DNA of 64,000 nucleotides from Manduca sexta (taxonomy: Eukaryota; Arthropoda; Insecta; Lepidoptera; Sphingidae): contig NC_051138.1 in the NCBI RefSeq assembly GCF_014839805.1, positions 4,648,983-4,712,982 of the forward strand, read 5' to 3'. A program made the translations under genes and the position numbers. The notes beneath the pieces are model-generated. The model was not told the origin of the DNA, did not search any database, and saw only the letters and a program-made list of their open reading frames with translations. Numbering within the stretch: position 1 is the first letter of the stretch; the number at the start of each line of letters is the position of its first letter. Positions 14,301 to 29,300 of this stretch are shown here, piece after piece.

Positions 14301-17300
14301 TTCAAAATGAGAGAACCACTCGAATCTTTAAGTAGCACTAAGAATCAAAAGATAAATAAATTAAGTAATAATAAACAGTTTCCTTAATTGTAGGTAAATG
14401 ATTGATGAATCTATTATCAGCTATAAGTTTTGTTATCATTCGCCTAAAAATATAATAGATGTTTTTAACATCGACAATTTTCACTTAAATATGCCATCAA
14501 TGTCTAGAGACTTCTTAAATACATTAACTGAAGCTCTCTTGGGAATTACTCGGAAGAACAAAAACTGATTCGTTTTTACCGTAAAAAAATCCTTAAAATA
14601 TACCTATACTAATTTGCTTGATATCATAAATGACAGACAGTTTGCGTCAAACATAATGGATATTGTAAAAACTTTGTTCATAAAACATAATTCTACAAAC
14701 TTACAAACATAGGTTTATATATGAGTATTGATATTATAATTATATATCGTATGGATTATTCGACAAATATTATTTACGCGTTAGCATATTTATTGCACAT
14801 AGGACTGGCTGGACAAATGAACAAAGTTTTTGTAAATGTCTATGATATTAACATATTATGGTGCCTCGAGGCCCAGTTTTCATCCATTATGTACCGCAAA
14901 AAAGGCTTGCAAAATTTTAATAATAGTCGTTTATAAGTTCCTATCTAAATCAAGGCTACGGTTCATATTTTTTTATGCAAACAATAATATAAGATTATTT
15001 CATTAGCATTTAAATGTCATTTATAATCGTATACTTTGAATTGTATGATTTATATATTATCTTGATATTTAAATATATAAGATATTTATATTTATAGAGG
15101 GATTAAAGAGCTTAACATTTTATTATGTTTAAATCTATTATTTTATAAACATACGAATGTCGAAACAGATTAAAAAAACATCGCAAAATACGCTCTAAAT
15201 ATAAACTAAATAACCATGCCAATTAAAAAGTAAACTAGCTTACCAAAGCCTAAACAGTACCTAGATACAAATAAATACCTAAGCAGACCACCTGTTATAC
15301 GTGCGCCTTCAAATTAAAAGCAAAAAGCGGCGCAGGCGCAGCGGCTAATATAAAGGCGTCTGTGCCTCTCCGTACTTTAGAATGCAACAAAACCCTTACT
15401 TTACACATAGTTGCTGGAAACCAGCGTAGACATTTGACGGTATGGGCTGCAAACTGGTTAAAGTTAAATTATACACTTTATAATGTTACTGAACGTCGAT
15501 AGCTTTCAATATTTACCTTAGTTACTTCTTAGTGTTTGTTTTTCCTTTAGAATTTTTATTTGTATTTTTGTTAATAATAAATGTAGAATCTTATCTTGTT
15601 ATCTTGATATGGATAATAAACTAAATCTGATATTTACCCGAAATTTAGTATCACAATGGAAGCAACAAACAAGTTTGATTAGTCATAAATATTTATATCA
15701 GAAAGGAATTATAGACTTCGTGGCTCATACAAGCCTAAATTCTTAACTATTAATGTATCCTTACGCGGCAAAGTGATTAAACAAGGCCTGTGACTATATG
15801 TCGGTGCTGACAATCCCGTTGCATATACCAACAAGTTCTTCCTCCTGTTCATATCTCACACCAACGTGGCCTCAAAATAATTCTTTTTAAACATATTTTT
15901 TTATATACAGGTACGTCAAAGTGACCTACTTCAGCTGATGGTAAGTAGAGTGGAGTCTCGCCAGTCGACACAATAATGCCGGCTTTGCGAAACCGAATAT
16001 ACATAAGCTAATCCCGCAACGTGGCGCTTACGTGGGCCACTATGGCGGGCTTGATATCTTTCGTTCAGTCTAAAATTTATGTGCTATTCCACACAAAAAT
16101 AATCACTAGCAAACATGAAAGAAAGCAATTAATTTAATTTTTAACGCAAGTAAATAACTCTTCATAATATAAGTAAAACAATGTCAACAAGGCTGAACAA
16201 TTAATTTAACAGACAGTTATTAATGTCAATTAATGCATATCGATCTGTTTGAGGGCACGGTGGTTAATTAATTGTTATGGAACTGGATCTGTCCTTCCCT
16301 AGCCTTAGTCAAGACAAGTAAATTTACATTACGTTGTCAGCTAACTTGCCTATACTCATCTGACAAAGCAAATTAAGTATGATTATGAATTCATTGATCT
16401 TAGATTGTATTTGATGTTACTACAGTGGAATGATGCCATGCTCCCGTTGGAATTATTCTCGTTTAATACAAGATCGAACCTGCTAATATAGACTTTAAAA
16501 CATAGATTAAATAAAAGAGAAGGATATTAAAGTAATTGGAAAAAGCAAAGGGTAAAATTGAAATTATAATATAAATCTTAAGGCGAAAAGGTGTTCTAGA
16601 TACAACTAGATACACGTCTGTCTAGCTCTATCTAGAGGATAGAGAAGTGAGGGGTTTTGTGAAATTTTCATCTCTGTATAGTGACATAAAAAATTTGCAA
16701 CTGTTAAGATTCTAGATCGAAGCCATAGACTACTTTACGACTCCTAAGAAAACCTAATTAACTAAACGTATAACCAACAAAATGGCTAATAAAAATGAAT
16801 GGTTGGAATATTTATACGAATAATAAAAAAACATTGGCTGCCTTTGTCGTGCATAAGCATATTTCAGGCAATTTGCAATTAGTTTCAGTGCAATCCAGAT
16901 ATGAACTCAAAAAAAACTGAACCACTTTATGCACACATCTTAATTGAAATAGCCAAAATAAGGTTTATTGTTTATTTTTTATTTGCATTTGATAAATATT
17001 ATTTTATTATTCACATTTATTATTCTGTTATTTTTTTGAAATGAATCCCTATCATATTATTATTATGTAGAAACATGATTTAACTTTCCAAACACTCATA
17101 TCGTTGTCATAATTTATCTATGAGATACTTTCTCCCTAATATACTTCAATGTCAAACAATTAAAATATAAGTAATACTAACACACTACATTCATTTCTTA
17201 AGTTTTTGTCTCAAGCATCTTTAATCTAAATCCATCCCTGGCCGTCTGTATTACTTCCTCCCACTTCTTTGCACAAACATTAACGTCAGCCGCGCCCGAA

Positions 17301-20300
17301 GGAAATTGTTAATACTTACACAACCCGCCAAATATAATTGCTAAAATGTAACCATCATGTTTATGACAGTTACATGCATAATAAAACATTTCTCAGTATT
17401 TGTAATTACTGCTCTACATAAAATTATTGCTCAAAACAGTTCACTTATTTGGGATTCAATGGCACATATGTTTGTTAAGGTTTCTAAGTTAAGAGACGTA
17501 GTGGATAGAGTAAGAAATTAAGATACTTGCACGCCTTTTAAATATTCATAGTATTGAGAATATTGTCTATATCTTAATTACCATTACAGCGTCATTTCGA
17601 TAATAGGATAGTAAAAATATTCTCCAATTTACATTTTTATTATTAGGCCGAAATTCATACTGTTTTTAAAAAACATATTCTTGTATAATTTGCACACTTC
17701 AACCAGAATAAAGTTCCTAATCGTTACCCTAAAAACAGAGAAATTGAATGTATATTGTCATCTCGAAAATGCAGCACCTAACCCTAAGTATTAAGACTAC
17801 CCACCCGTACCTATTTAAATAGTTTTCATTCTCTAACCCCCTTAAAAATGGTATCATTGACGAAATATGCATTTTTGTGTAAATCTAGCCTTTGTTCGCG
17901 ACTTCACCCGATAAATGATTTTTTCTGGAATAAAAGTCCAGCTATACATTTTCCAGGAATAAAAACTAGCCTATTCCCTACACCGGGTTTCAAAAAATCT
18001 CCATACGAAATTCCATTGAAATCCACTTGATAGTTAAGTTTTATCTTCTATCTTGTCTTGGTAGTTTAAGTTTATCACGTTCAAACTTTATTTTACATTA
18101 CCCGTGTAAGAATATAATTTCAGACATAGAGACAAATGTATCATTGCGATTACATCAGATTTAAAAAATGTATACAATTGGAACAAACATTGTAGATAAA
18201 TATCAAAACAGGTGACTACCATGGGCGGACCTTCATTGTGAAATGAAACCTAAACATGACTCGACTGCGAAGGTCACTCTAGTAGTTAACATTTTAAATA
18301 TTATGTGAAACGAGTAGACTAATTCGGAGTTGCTTTGTTTATGAAACAACTACCATTGGGTAACTTGCAATGATTGCTTAAGATATTACATTCGCATGAG
18401 AAATGGAGTCATGCCTGAATTAGAATAAACGCGTTTCTTATGCACTTACAAGAGCCAATTTGTTATGTAAAACTAAAATAGGTATTGATATATTTTGTTT
18501 AAAGATCTAAGAGGGAAGCTATACATTATTATATACAATACTAGCGACCCGCCCCGGCTTCGCACGGGTGCAATATTTCTCCATTATTTAATGGATGTTA
18601 TTATACATATAAACCTTCTTCTTGAATCACTCTATCTATAAAAAAAAAACCGCATCAAAATCCGTTGCGTAGTTTTAAAGATTTAAGCATACAAAGTTAG
18701 GGACAGAGAAAGCGACTTTGTTTTATACTATGTAGTGATAACCGGACGAGAAAATTAAAAATCCTCGCAATGGATTTCATTTCTTGTACCAACAACGTGA
18801 TCTACAAAACGAAAAAACAAAACCAAAACAGATTTATGTCCCTGATCAGGTACTGTACAAATAGGAACATTTAAGTGAAATGTGTTATCTTTGTGAATAA
18901 TTTATCGCCGATAGTGACCAAACGCTTCGACGCCCAGCAAGTCTGGTTTCGTGCCCTGAACTGAACGTGTTTCGACTAAATTAGACCTATTAAAACCGCC
19001 ATGTTACTACTCACTAATCAATGTGTTTAAAGTGTCCTTAACAGGTAATGATGCAAATGCTTTTCCGTAATAAACACATCTATTTAATGCCATTAAACTG
19101 GGGTGATTAGATATAATTTCTTAAGAATTTCAGCTATAATTAAAGGGCTGTTTCATAGCTTTTATTAATTTCTATTGATCATAAAAACTAATGGTATCAA
19201 TATCATATTCAGATCTGGAATGAAAGCGACATTTTGATATTAAACTGACGGCTTGTAATTTGTAATTAAGTACAATTTTCACATATAAGGCCAGACTTGC
19301 AAGGTTGTCCGACGAGATTTAGTACGAAGTGCAATTTGAATCATTACGTGAACTAACAACTTCATTACCCATAAATCAAACAGTTATCTATGTATCAAAG
19401 GCATGCGATACGATACAATCTTATTGTAATAGCAAGCTTGCTTGAAGAGAATCTGTTTATCTATTTGAAGATAAGAAGATTTACTAGATTTAAAAAAAAA
19501 TCTTTCTTTGTTTATATATTGCGCTATGGGAGAAAAGTTTGATGTAAAGCAACGTTGTGGAATCGATTGTAGCAAATATTTATTTAGAATCTTACGAAGT
19601 ACTATTATTTACGAACCTATGACAAGTTAAGACCTATCTTTTAACATAGAATTATTAAGCATATTGTGACTGTAGACTAAAAAATATATAAAGAACAATA
19701 CGGTAAAAGTTTAGTAAAGTTATAGTCAAAATAAACAAACTACAAATATTAATGCAGAAGTTCAGAATCAGTCTGGAGTCTGGAATTTGTGCCCGATATG
19801 GCGATAGGCTCGCCCCTATCACATCACAGAACACACTTGACGAAAAGTGAGTGTCCTGGTTGCGCCTCTGCATACCCCTTCGGAGATAAATGCGTGATGT
19901 AAGTGTTTACAAATATTAACCTAGGCTTAGTAAAAACATGTCCAAGAACAGGATACTCTTAAAATCCATGTATTTAAAATTCACATTGTATCTAACAATA
20001 AAACGTGAGCCTGTCACAACAAGACAAGATTTTACGACAGCAACATTGTTTTAAGAAATCTAACCAACTATTTGGCTGACTCAGAGCCCGCCGAAGGCTT
20101 TCACGTGACCAGAATTTAAGTCAATGTCAGTATTGAGGAATCTATACTCCTAAAATAAATGCATTTTAACCAGAATTTAAGTCAATGTCAATATTGAGGA
20201 ATCTATAGTTCTATAATGCTAAAGTAAATGCATTTTAACCAGAATTTAAGTCAATGTCAGTATTGAGGAATCCATACTCCTAAAATAAATGCATTTTAAC

Positions 20301-23300
20301 CAGAATTTAAGTCAATGTCAATATTGAGGAATCTATAGTTCTATAATGCTAAAGTAAATGCATTTTAACCAGAATTTAAGTCAATGTCAGTATTGAAGAA
20401 TCCATACTCCTAAAATGCTAAAGTAAATGCATTTTAACCAGAATTTAAGTCAATGTCAATATTGAGGAATCCATACTTCTATAATGCTAAAGTAACTGAA
20501 TTTTTACCAGAATTTAAGTCAATGTCAGTATTGAGGAATCTATACTCCTAAAATGCTAAAGTAAATGCATTTTAACCAGAATTTAAGTCAATGTCAATAT
20601 TGAGGAATCTATAGTCCTATAATGCTGAAGTAACTTTTTCCTGCCAGCCCGAGCTGGCTTCTTTGTTTCCTATATTTTTCATTTATTTTATTTTCAATAT
20701 ATATTGTCTTTTTTTATATAAGCTAATTTAATTAAGTAATGATTAAATATTGTCATGTACCTTGACTTATCAGAAGTGCAACTATATTCGCCTACGTGTT
20801 GAATAAAGCATTTTATTTATAACAACTGGATTACGCTTTAAGGTCAATAAACGATTTTGATGAAATTTGGTACGTATTTTAACCATAAAAAGGGTCATTT
20901 TTTTTTGGATTTTTCGCGCAGAGCCGCGAGCTATGCCTAGTGTCCGATATGTAAACGAAACTATTTTCGCAACTATCATCACGATAAACATCGGCCGTGA
21001 GGTCCTCTGACCTTCGTACGAGATCGTGGATTGTTGGCCGTATAGTGCCCTTTTGAACCCGTTTAATCAACTCTTTTTTCTTTGGTTGATATAACACTGT
21101 ATTATAGATAGATTTGCAAGTATGGATTTTGATGGACTTGAAAAGATTTTTTTTATCCCTCTATATTATATACTCTTCCTTGTCATTGACATATGACACC
21201 ATATTTAAAATTTCATAAATACTGGATTAAAGCTGCCAGTCTTTTAGAAAATCTAAAAGGCTTATTAGTGATCAAGACTCAATGCTATATTTACCCGTGT
21301 TAGCCCTAGGGTCTCTCGCTGCGGCAGACGAGAGATAGTTATAGTTGGAACCGAAGCTAGTGGCGAAGTCTGAAAAGTCTCCGAAGTGGTTGAATTGCGC
21401 TGACGTGAGCGCAACGCATGCGCACAGCACTAAAGCCTGAGGACAAATAGAAAAGGTTTGTTAGTAAAATTGTGGACAAACATCATTTGAAAAACTTTAC
21501 GTGATCTTTGTGATTTGGAGATAACCGAACCCGCTTTTTGTAAATAAATTTCCTAACTTTAAATTGTTATACCTTTTATTACTTGTAAATTAAATTAGAA
21601 TATATTTAATTAGGTACTTGTGCACTTCTTTATAAATAATAATAGATTAATTAAATGTAATATTTAGATCTCCTAATTTAAAAACTATAAACAAAGGAAT
21701 GCAAATAAATTGTGTTCCAATTTTAAAAATAATAAACGAAGACTTAATAATTTGAATATAGATTAAAAAATGAATTATAACCTCGTATAAAATTGTATAA
21801 TGTGATGAAATCGTAAGTAATGCTCTTGTTCACAATATTTATGTATTCAGTAACACCCAAGCAATTATATCAAAATATAATGCAACCATACGAGAATTAA
21901 AACATAAAAATAGATAATCGCATTTTGATTATATCATACTATAACAACAAGGTCGACAAATATCACAATATTATTTTAATGCGTTTAAATAGTAACGAAA
22001 TAGAATGTAGCTACTTAGTAACTGACATGATTTATATTATAGTGCTGTGGTCAAAAATGTTATCAGCATTCGAAATTTAAAAAAATTAACCACGCGATTA
22101 TAATTTTGAGTTTTGATTTCTATGCATATTATCTTAAATTTTTATACATGAGAGCTCTTGCTCGCGACTTCGCCCACGTGAAAGAATCTTCCGGGATAAA
22201 AGTCCCGCTATATGTTTTCCCGGAATAGAAAGCAGCCTGTAACCTTCCTTAGGTCTTAATATATCTCCATACAAAATTTTACAAAAATCCGTTCAGTAGT
22301 TTTTGAGAAAATCAATAACATACAGACATACATAAAAGAAACTGTTTTATAATCCTTGTTATAATTATAAAAAGGAACATAAAGCCTTAATAAAAACACA
22401 ATTCATGAATGCATAGCCAAAACTTTTTGTTCTTCCTAAAAATCTATATAAAATACCTACCACATAGCATCTATAAAACACTTAAATATTACACACATGT
22501 CTAAAACATTACGATACTTTATCATAAGAACAATAAACCTTTTAATCACTCGGTGATATTAAGTAACTTAGTACATATCGTTTATATCTAGAACTGTCGA
22601 TACATAAATAAACTCAGCGGTAGGTCTTCCGTGGCCTTCAGTACTTTCGAATGTATTTTTTGCTGATTGTCTTTTATATTAGAAGGACAATAATGTTTTA
22701 ATTGTTGCTAAATCATAGAACTGTCATAATTTAAAGTTATACGAACAACGAAATATGTACTTAAAAATAATAGGTTAGGGAGCCATTTTGTTTACGGAGG
22801 CGTATCCGTATTTTTGCAATTAAAGGCGTTGTATTCGAAGTGCAGTTTTGGTAGCCGTATAGTTAAAAAAATAATACGCAGGCAAAAGCGTAATGTAACA
22901 ATAGGGCCCATAACTTGAATCATTAAATAAATAAAGGTTACTCCAAAACTTGATCTAGAAAAAGTCATCCATAACAATTTTGATGTTTCTGCGTCTACGA
23001 ATAATAAAAGAATACAAATATTCGTATTTAGAATGTTATAAAACAAAGTCATCCAACTAGGGATAAGTCATTTATGACACCGGTTATAATGTCACGTAGT
23101 GCCGAATAATCGATTATAAAAAAGCTACAACTGATCTCTGAACTAGTACCAATTTAAGGACAGTGACAAATAAAAAAATCAGTTAACATTAATTACTACA
23201 ATACGACGATTGTTATAAAAACTATTTTTTATGGCAATTGTTGTTTTAAAAACTTATTCCAACTTGATATCATTGTTTTCTATAATGATTTCTTATGTTT

Positions 23301-26300
23301 ACGCGAATTTTATACATTGAAATAAATCTATTTTCAATTTTTGCAACCTTCATAGCCATAGGGACAGACTCACTATGATTATAAAAGTTGCAAAATCTTC
23401 GAAACGTTGGGAGAAAATAATATAAAAACCCGATTAATAGTTTTATTACAATATTTAACTAATCCACAGATAGTAAAAGCGTAAAACCACCGCAAAGTAA
23501 ATGCAATTAAAAACTTATAATTGTTTGCTGCCACCAGATCATTTTCACATAAATCATTATCTTTTATTAACTATCTCTGAGCGAATTTTCATCATAATTG
23601 CACAAGGCGTGGCTGGACCATAAACATCCAATACCATTTTGCAATTAATAATATCAATTAAGTATTAACGCGGCTTAGAATTAACTATGGCGTAAAGAGC
23701 TCAAACTTATCTAAACACTTCCTTATTTCAACAAAAATGTCCGAACAAGACTCATTGCTTAAAATTGCTATCTATTTCAATTACTTGTATTTATGTAATT
23801 TGAATTTTAATTATCTTGTATTTTACTTGAAATTGTCAACTTTTAAAATGCTGTAAATTCTAACTTCACGGTAAATCTTAATGATGTAAATGGCAGAGGC
23901 ATGCAGTGTCGACTATTACACAATTTCTAGACAATGAACTAATGACGAGAATTGATTTAATTGTTCATCTCGAGTAATTATCACTATTAAATCAACGCCT
24001 GTAACTCATTATCATACGAACTAATTATTGTTTTATTTTTTTATTCCAGTTTAATGACGCATCCCGCGTCATGGTAAACCATGCAACCGCCCATAGATCG
24101 TAGTAATACTATACAGAATTTCAACTGTGTGGTACTCCACTGCGCTGTCACCCTTAGACATAAGATCCTGAGGCTCGTAATACATAGAAATTACGCTAGC
24201 TATAATGTCCTTCAAATCGGAACACAACAGCGCATGCGTGCTGCTGATTGGAGGTAGAAATAGACATTGCGGTAGCACCTATCCAAAGGGCTCCACACAT
24301 ACGACGGACCTACCATCAGTAATGTAGGTAAATAAGGAAGCTATAATTATATGGTGAGACAAAAGGATACATAGCGCAATATTTCGCAAGAGCTTTATCT
24401 GCAAACTAGGAAGGAAAACCACGGAAACGCAAACGAGATTGTTACGTAACTTGCACACATTCAATTTGCTGACGTAGAACAGGTCCGGGCAAGTGTGTGA
24501 ACTTGATATGTGACCTCAAGTAAGGACCGCGTCGGAGGCGGACGTATGAACTCTAAACAGCCAGCTGTATAGTTCAACGAGGTATGCACACGTGTGAAGC
24601 GAATGCACACGGGCGGCAAACAACACGCACTATTTATTTATGACGTTAACTTCCTCGTGTTACCAAACTATTTTTTGCATGTTTAACAATTATTGCTTCA
24701 CAAAAACACAAAAGGCATAAGATTCTTGTATGTAATTCTCAAAAAACATCACTCCGATCGCTGGTCACATTAATTGTTGTTATGTTTCTCAAATATGATT
24801 GAGCGATTGACTTGTGCAACTGTACAGAAAAATTATCATTATTCTGTGTGTGCATACTGTAAGTCAATATATTTAAATTTATTGCGCGTTACAACGGAAC
24901 ATGATAGTACGTACAACGAATATAACTCAACATCACTATATATCATGTAAATAATGCAAACTCGGTTGTAATAGTAATGTAACAATAAATCAAAATGTTA
25001 GGTGTTGGACGAAACGAAAGTACTACATCCAGTGACGTAAATAAAATGAAAGCAATATCCCATTAGACAAATACAAAACGTGGTACAAACGATAAGGATT
25101 ATCTCGAACACAATCCGTCTAATAGAGATTTCGAAACGGCTCTCGTTAGCGGCCTTACGCCCGTCTATGTCAACCTCCTGCGCAACGTCCCTTTTACCGT
25201 TTCAGTTGTTGCAACTGCTTTCTCAGTATGGTAATGGGTAAGCTATTTACACGGCTGTAAACTGTGACAAATTTTATTAGTTTTTGTTGTGTTCCGTATA
25301 TTGCGACTGTGATTTATGAGATTTCGCAACGTCTTTTTGTCGCATATGAATCAATTTATTCATAATTTCCTATAAGTTTAAGAATGAATTCATTCATAAT
25401 TTCCTATTGGTTCAATTTTATATAAAATTATCTAATCCTATTATTGTAAGTTTGTTAATTATAGGGACAATGAGCTCATATACATACCTATATTATAGAC
25501 TAATCAAAATATATATAAAAACATAACCCACACCATTATCTACATATTGGCATATTATAGAACTAAAAATACAATTACGACTAGGTTATGAAGTTATCTA
25601 CAACTTGAGTTTCTTTTTAATTTTAAGATTTTTATTTTTTAAACAAAGATGTTTAATATTTCATAATATCGAATTAATTCCGAAATAATTTACGTTTATG
25701 TCGTTGTAAATACAGTCTTACTGAAATAAACATAAGTTTCACTTATCTGTCGACTGCGCGATTAATATCGACAGAATATAGCGTGAGATACGCAGCTCCT
25801 GTTTGCAATAAAGCATCAATTACTACTTATCTTAGTTTATGGTTGACAAATACTCAAAGCATTTGGGAAATATCCTACCTCCAAACATTTAAGGTTCTTT
25901 CATAGACATAATTTCTTATATTTATTGCTCTTTGGTATTAATAAATCTGCAAAAAAACATACAACCATGTTGAACAGCTTAAAAAATTTCACAAAATTTT
26001 TATACAAATATTTTGAACTTTAAACTCCAAAATCGCAAAACAGTACATACTATACTATTATCGAAATCTGAAATGTTATGAAACAAACATAAATAATATT
26101 AAACGCATTGAAATAACTTAAATATTCAAAGTTGGTAAGCGACGGTGTTTATGTCTAGGAAGTTCGTGTATTGATGAAACTATGCTGCTGATAAGACTGT
26201 GACGATAAGTCTCGATATATACGCCAACGTAACCAACAAACCAGTTCGGCCCTTTAGTGTGAATATTGCGCAAATCCTTATAATCTGGATACTTAGGTTA

Positions 26301-29300
26301 TCGCTAATAGACTAGTACAATTTTGTTAAGTCAGCACATAACTATTGAATTAATTTTAATTAATTATAATTCTGTTATTAATTTTTGATTTTATTTTTGT
26401 GGCTTTATTTATTTCCATTTATTCGAGGGAATGGGATTCCATTTATGAATATGCCAGAGATTTATTTCATATTATAAATTATAATTTCTACAAAAAATTG
26501 TTTTCATTTAACTTTAGCCTTAACTTCATACTAAATTACCTAATCTGCGTGTATTTTATGTGCATGCTTTCGCTGTTTCGTAATAGCAGCCCCGAACTAA
26601 GGGTACTGTGGTCGCATACCAACTCCAAGGTCTAAGAAGTAGTTCCCTACATACCAAGGCGGCTTTCTAAGACCGTGTGGTCACAAAATGTATTGCAGCC
26701 TGTCCACAATGTCACGTGGTTTGGATGCAATTATAGAGAATTCTGCAATACCGCCGTTTGTAGGGCGTTATGAATGCATTATCGATTTTCTAATTTTATT
26801 GTGGTATGTACGCAATCTTTTAAAACTGTAAGTGAATAAAATTTAAAACCAAGTTAAATTGATTTTTAAAATGCGTTTTTTTTAATTTCAATTAATTTAA
26901 TTATATAAGATAATAATCTAAAATGATCGTAAATAAAATTGATCATTTAGGAATTATGTGCGTGTTTTATATTTTATTTTATGATCACATTTTTACATAC
27001 ATAATAACATCACGCATTTTATCCCCGAAGGGGTATGCAGAGGCGCAACTAGTGCACCCACTTTTCGCCAAGTATGTTCCGTCCCATGATGTGATAGGGG
27101 GCGAGCCTATCGCCATATCGGACACAAATTCCAGACTCCGGGCTGATACTGAGCAGAAAAACCCAAATATCACTTTGCCCGACCCGGGATTCGAACCCAG
27201 GACCTCAGAGCGGTATTGTACCGGACATGCAATACAACTACGCCATCGAGGCAGTCAGTAATCACATTTTTGTGTTATTTTAATGCAGAGAACATAATCA
27301 TGAACCTTTGCTTTTAATTCACGAATAAATGATATAATTGACGTTATTACAGCATAATATGTATGTATAGACTGACACGTAATTCATCCGGTAATCATCG
27401 TAATATACTGTTAAATGTTCATTTACAAGGCACACTTGATTGCGGTTTCCTTTTTTGTGCACTTATTCATATTCATTTTTTTATTCGTTACAATGATCAA
27501 ACATTGTTTTTATAGTTCGGCACCTAATAGTAAGACCTTCATTGCGTATTTCGCACAATACGAGAGGATCTTAAGAGCAGCCTTAAGTGGAGTAAAGATG
27601 GGGTTCTTGCCTTAGGTGATCAAGTATTTTTTTCCAAAAGCCTCATTGTGTGACTTGATTTTAACACCGAAAATTTTACATTAAACTTTGGTCTCACGGT
27701 CTTTGAAATTGTTTTAATAATACAACTGTCTATTTGATTGTTTACCTTTGGACCTTTAAATAAGTCAAAGGGATTTCACAACAGTCCGCCGTAATATATG
27801 CGTGGGTCAAGATTTAGAACCGAGATTGTTTAGTATTCGGTATAACAGAGCGATTCTCCGATTCCGACCGCATTTGTTTGCATCAGTTTCGAAAATCTCA
27901 TACAAATGAGCCCTTTACGTGAAGTTTGTGTTGTGACATTTCTATTGTTATGGCCACGTTTTACTAATTTTGGCGGACGGCCGCGAAAATATTTACTCAC
28001 ATCACATATTTTTCTGGGATAAAAATATAATTACCAGAAAATTATATAAGTTACTGTCTATCCCGGTACATCGTTATAGTGGATTATACTAAGAACAGAC
28101 AGCAAGCGGAGTCACGATCCAAACCTAGTTAAGTTAAAAACAATATCAGAAATATTCCATTTATAAAGTTAAGATAATTATACACATTGTAATTAACGTT
28201 GCTAAAGGTGTATCCAGATCACTTGAAAATGAACTTTAAAGGACTCATTTTGGTAGATTTATCATAATTATTTGACGCGTCTTATTTAAACTATGTTGTG
28301 GTAGGTCGTAAGTTATCGCTTTATATGTTTCACACGTTTATGAGCGACGATGGCCTCATCGGTTGTGGAACGGACTGCTGAGATGAATCTCCGTAGGTTC
28401 AAAACTCAAGCGCACACCTGTGACTTTTCTAAAATGTGTGTATTCTTTGTGAATTGTCGATTTCTTTAACGGTAAAGGAAAACATCGTGAGGCCACCTGC
28501 ATACTTAGAAATTCTCTATAAGAATTTTGAGGGTATGTAAAGTCTACCAATCCGCACAGAGCGTGGTAGACTAAAGCCTAATTCCTCTCAGTAGTAGATG
28601 AAGCCCGTGCCCAGCAGTGGGACAGAGTCGTTATTAATTATGATTATACATGTTTATAGTCGGTGATTTGAATGTTAAGCGTTCATTCCAATAATATGAT
28701 TTAAAATCAACGGATTTGTAAGGTTAAGTTAAAATTTTTAAAGACGACATGAGCTGTCGACTGATTATAAGAATAACGCGTCTTAGAACTTTTTATGATG
28801 CTACAAATATAGATGGAGCATACACCTACTAATGCAGAATCTCATACAAAAAATCTCCAATTTACAATGAAAATAAAGACTTTTTTTCTAATCTCATGTA
28901 GTTACACACACTAATTTTTATTCTTTTTATCTAGCCATTATATTAGTAAGGGCCAGTGGAAAATGGTCCATATGAACCGATTCCTGCCAGCTTCACTTTC
29001 GTAATTTATATATCTAACCATTATTAGAACGACTTGCACACCGGATATATGCAAATTAGTGTCTATAATATATTGTGTCGGATTACTTTTTGGAAAACTT
29101 TACCTTTCGCCAAGAGCTAAACTTTAATGAATCATTCTTTGGATTAATTACTTTAAAGTATAATTAAGACAACTTTGCGGAAAGGACCACCATAGCGAAC
29201 AGCAAGCAAAACTATAAGAAAATATCGCACTCTTAATAAAATAATGACACATTCCAAAATTGCCAATTTGTAGGAATCGTCAAACAACCAATTTCTGTTT

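Larger units (their letters stand above)
2338..21294 (-). other. Intron 2 (about 19 kb), repeat-rich
   Basis: This phase-1 intron lies between the exon 2 donor (GTAAAT at 21294) and the exon 3 acceptor (CAG at 2338-2340). Recognised contents are listed as separate repeats: two SINE families, hAT-type MITEs at 6.1 and 7.4 kb, a Tc1-like MITE at 8.4 kb, several LINE-tail-like fragments on the plus strand, and the minisatellite at 20.1-20.6 kb. Nothing was recognised at 2338-3835, 4935-6055, 8560-9290, 10450-12770, 14000-15300, 16050-17870 and 18740-19770. These are AT-rich with only short chance open frames. Confidence 0.65.

Noticed and set aside
15347..15356. Promoter of a protein-coding gene on the plus strand at 15.35 kb
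   Set aside because: TATA-like sequence is present, but no start codon with a sustained frame follows. Kept only as a low-score finding.
20643..20658. Helitron 3' end (hairpin after the minisatellite)
   Set aside because: The GCCAGC-CCGA-GCTGGC hairpin is real, but no CTRR terminus follows at the usual distance and no TC start was found.
20782..21097. Two overlapping minus frames just downstream of exon 2, considered as a further exon
   Set aside because: The text GATTTTGATGAAATTTGGTA at 20855 is typical of dispersed repeats. No acceptor in phase 1 joins exon 2 to them, whereas exon 3 at 2236-2337 fits exactly.
24040..24085. A 27-nt plus-strand mini-exon (TTCCAG ... GTAAAC)
   Set aside because: Splice-like borders occur by chance in AT-rich DNA. 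There is no neighbouring plus-strand exon to join.
26923..27261. 112-codon plus-strand frame
   Set aside because: Entirely produced by SINE family A in inverse orientation.
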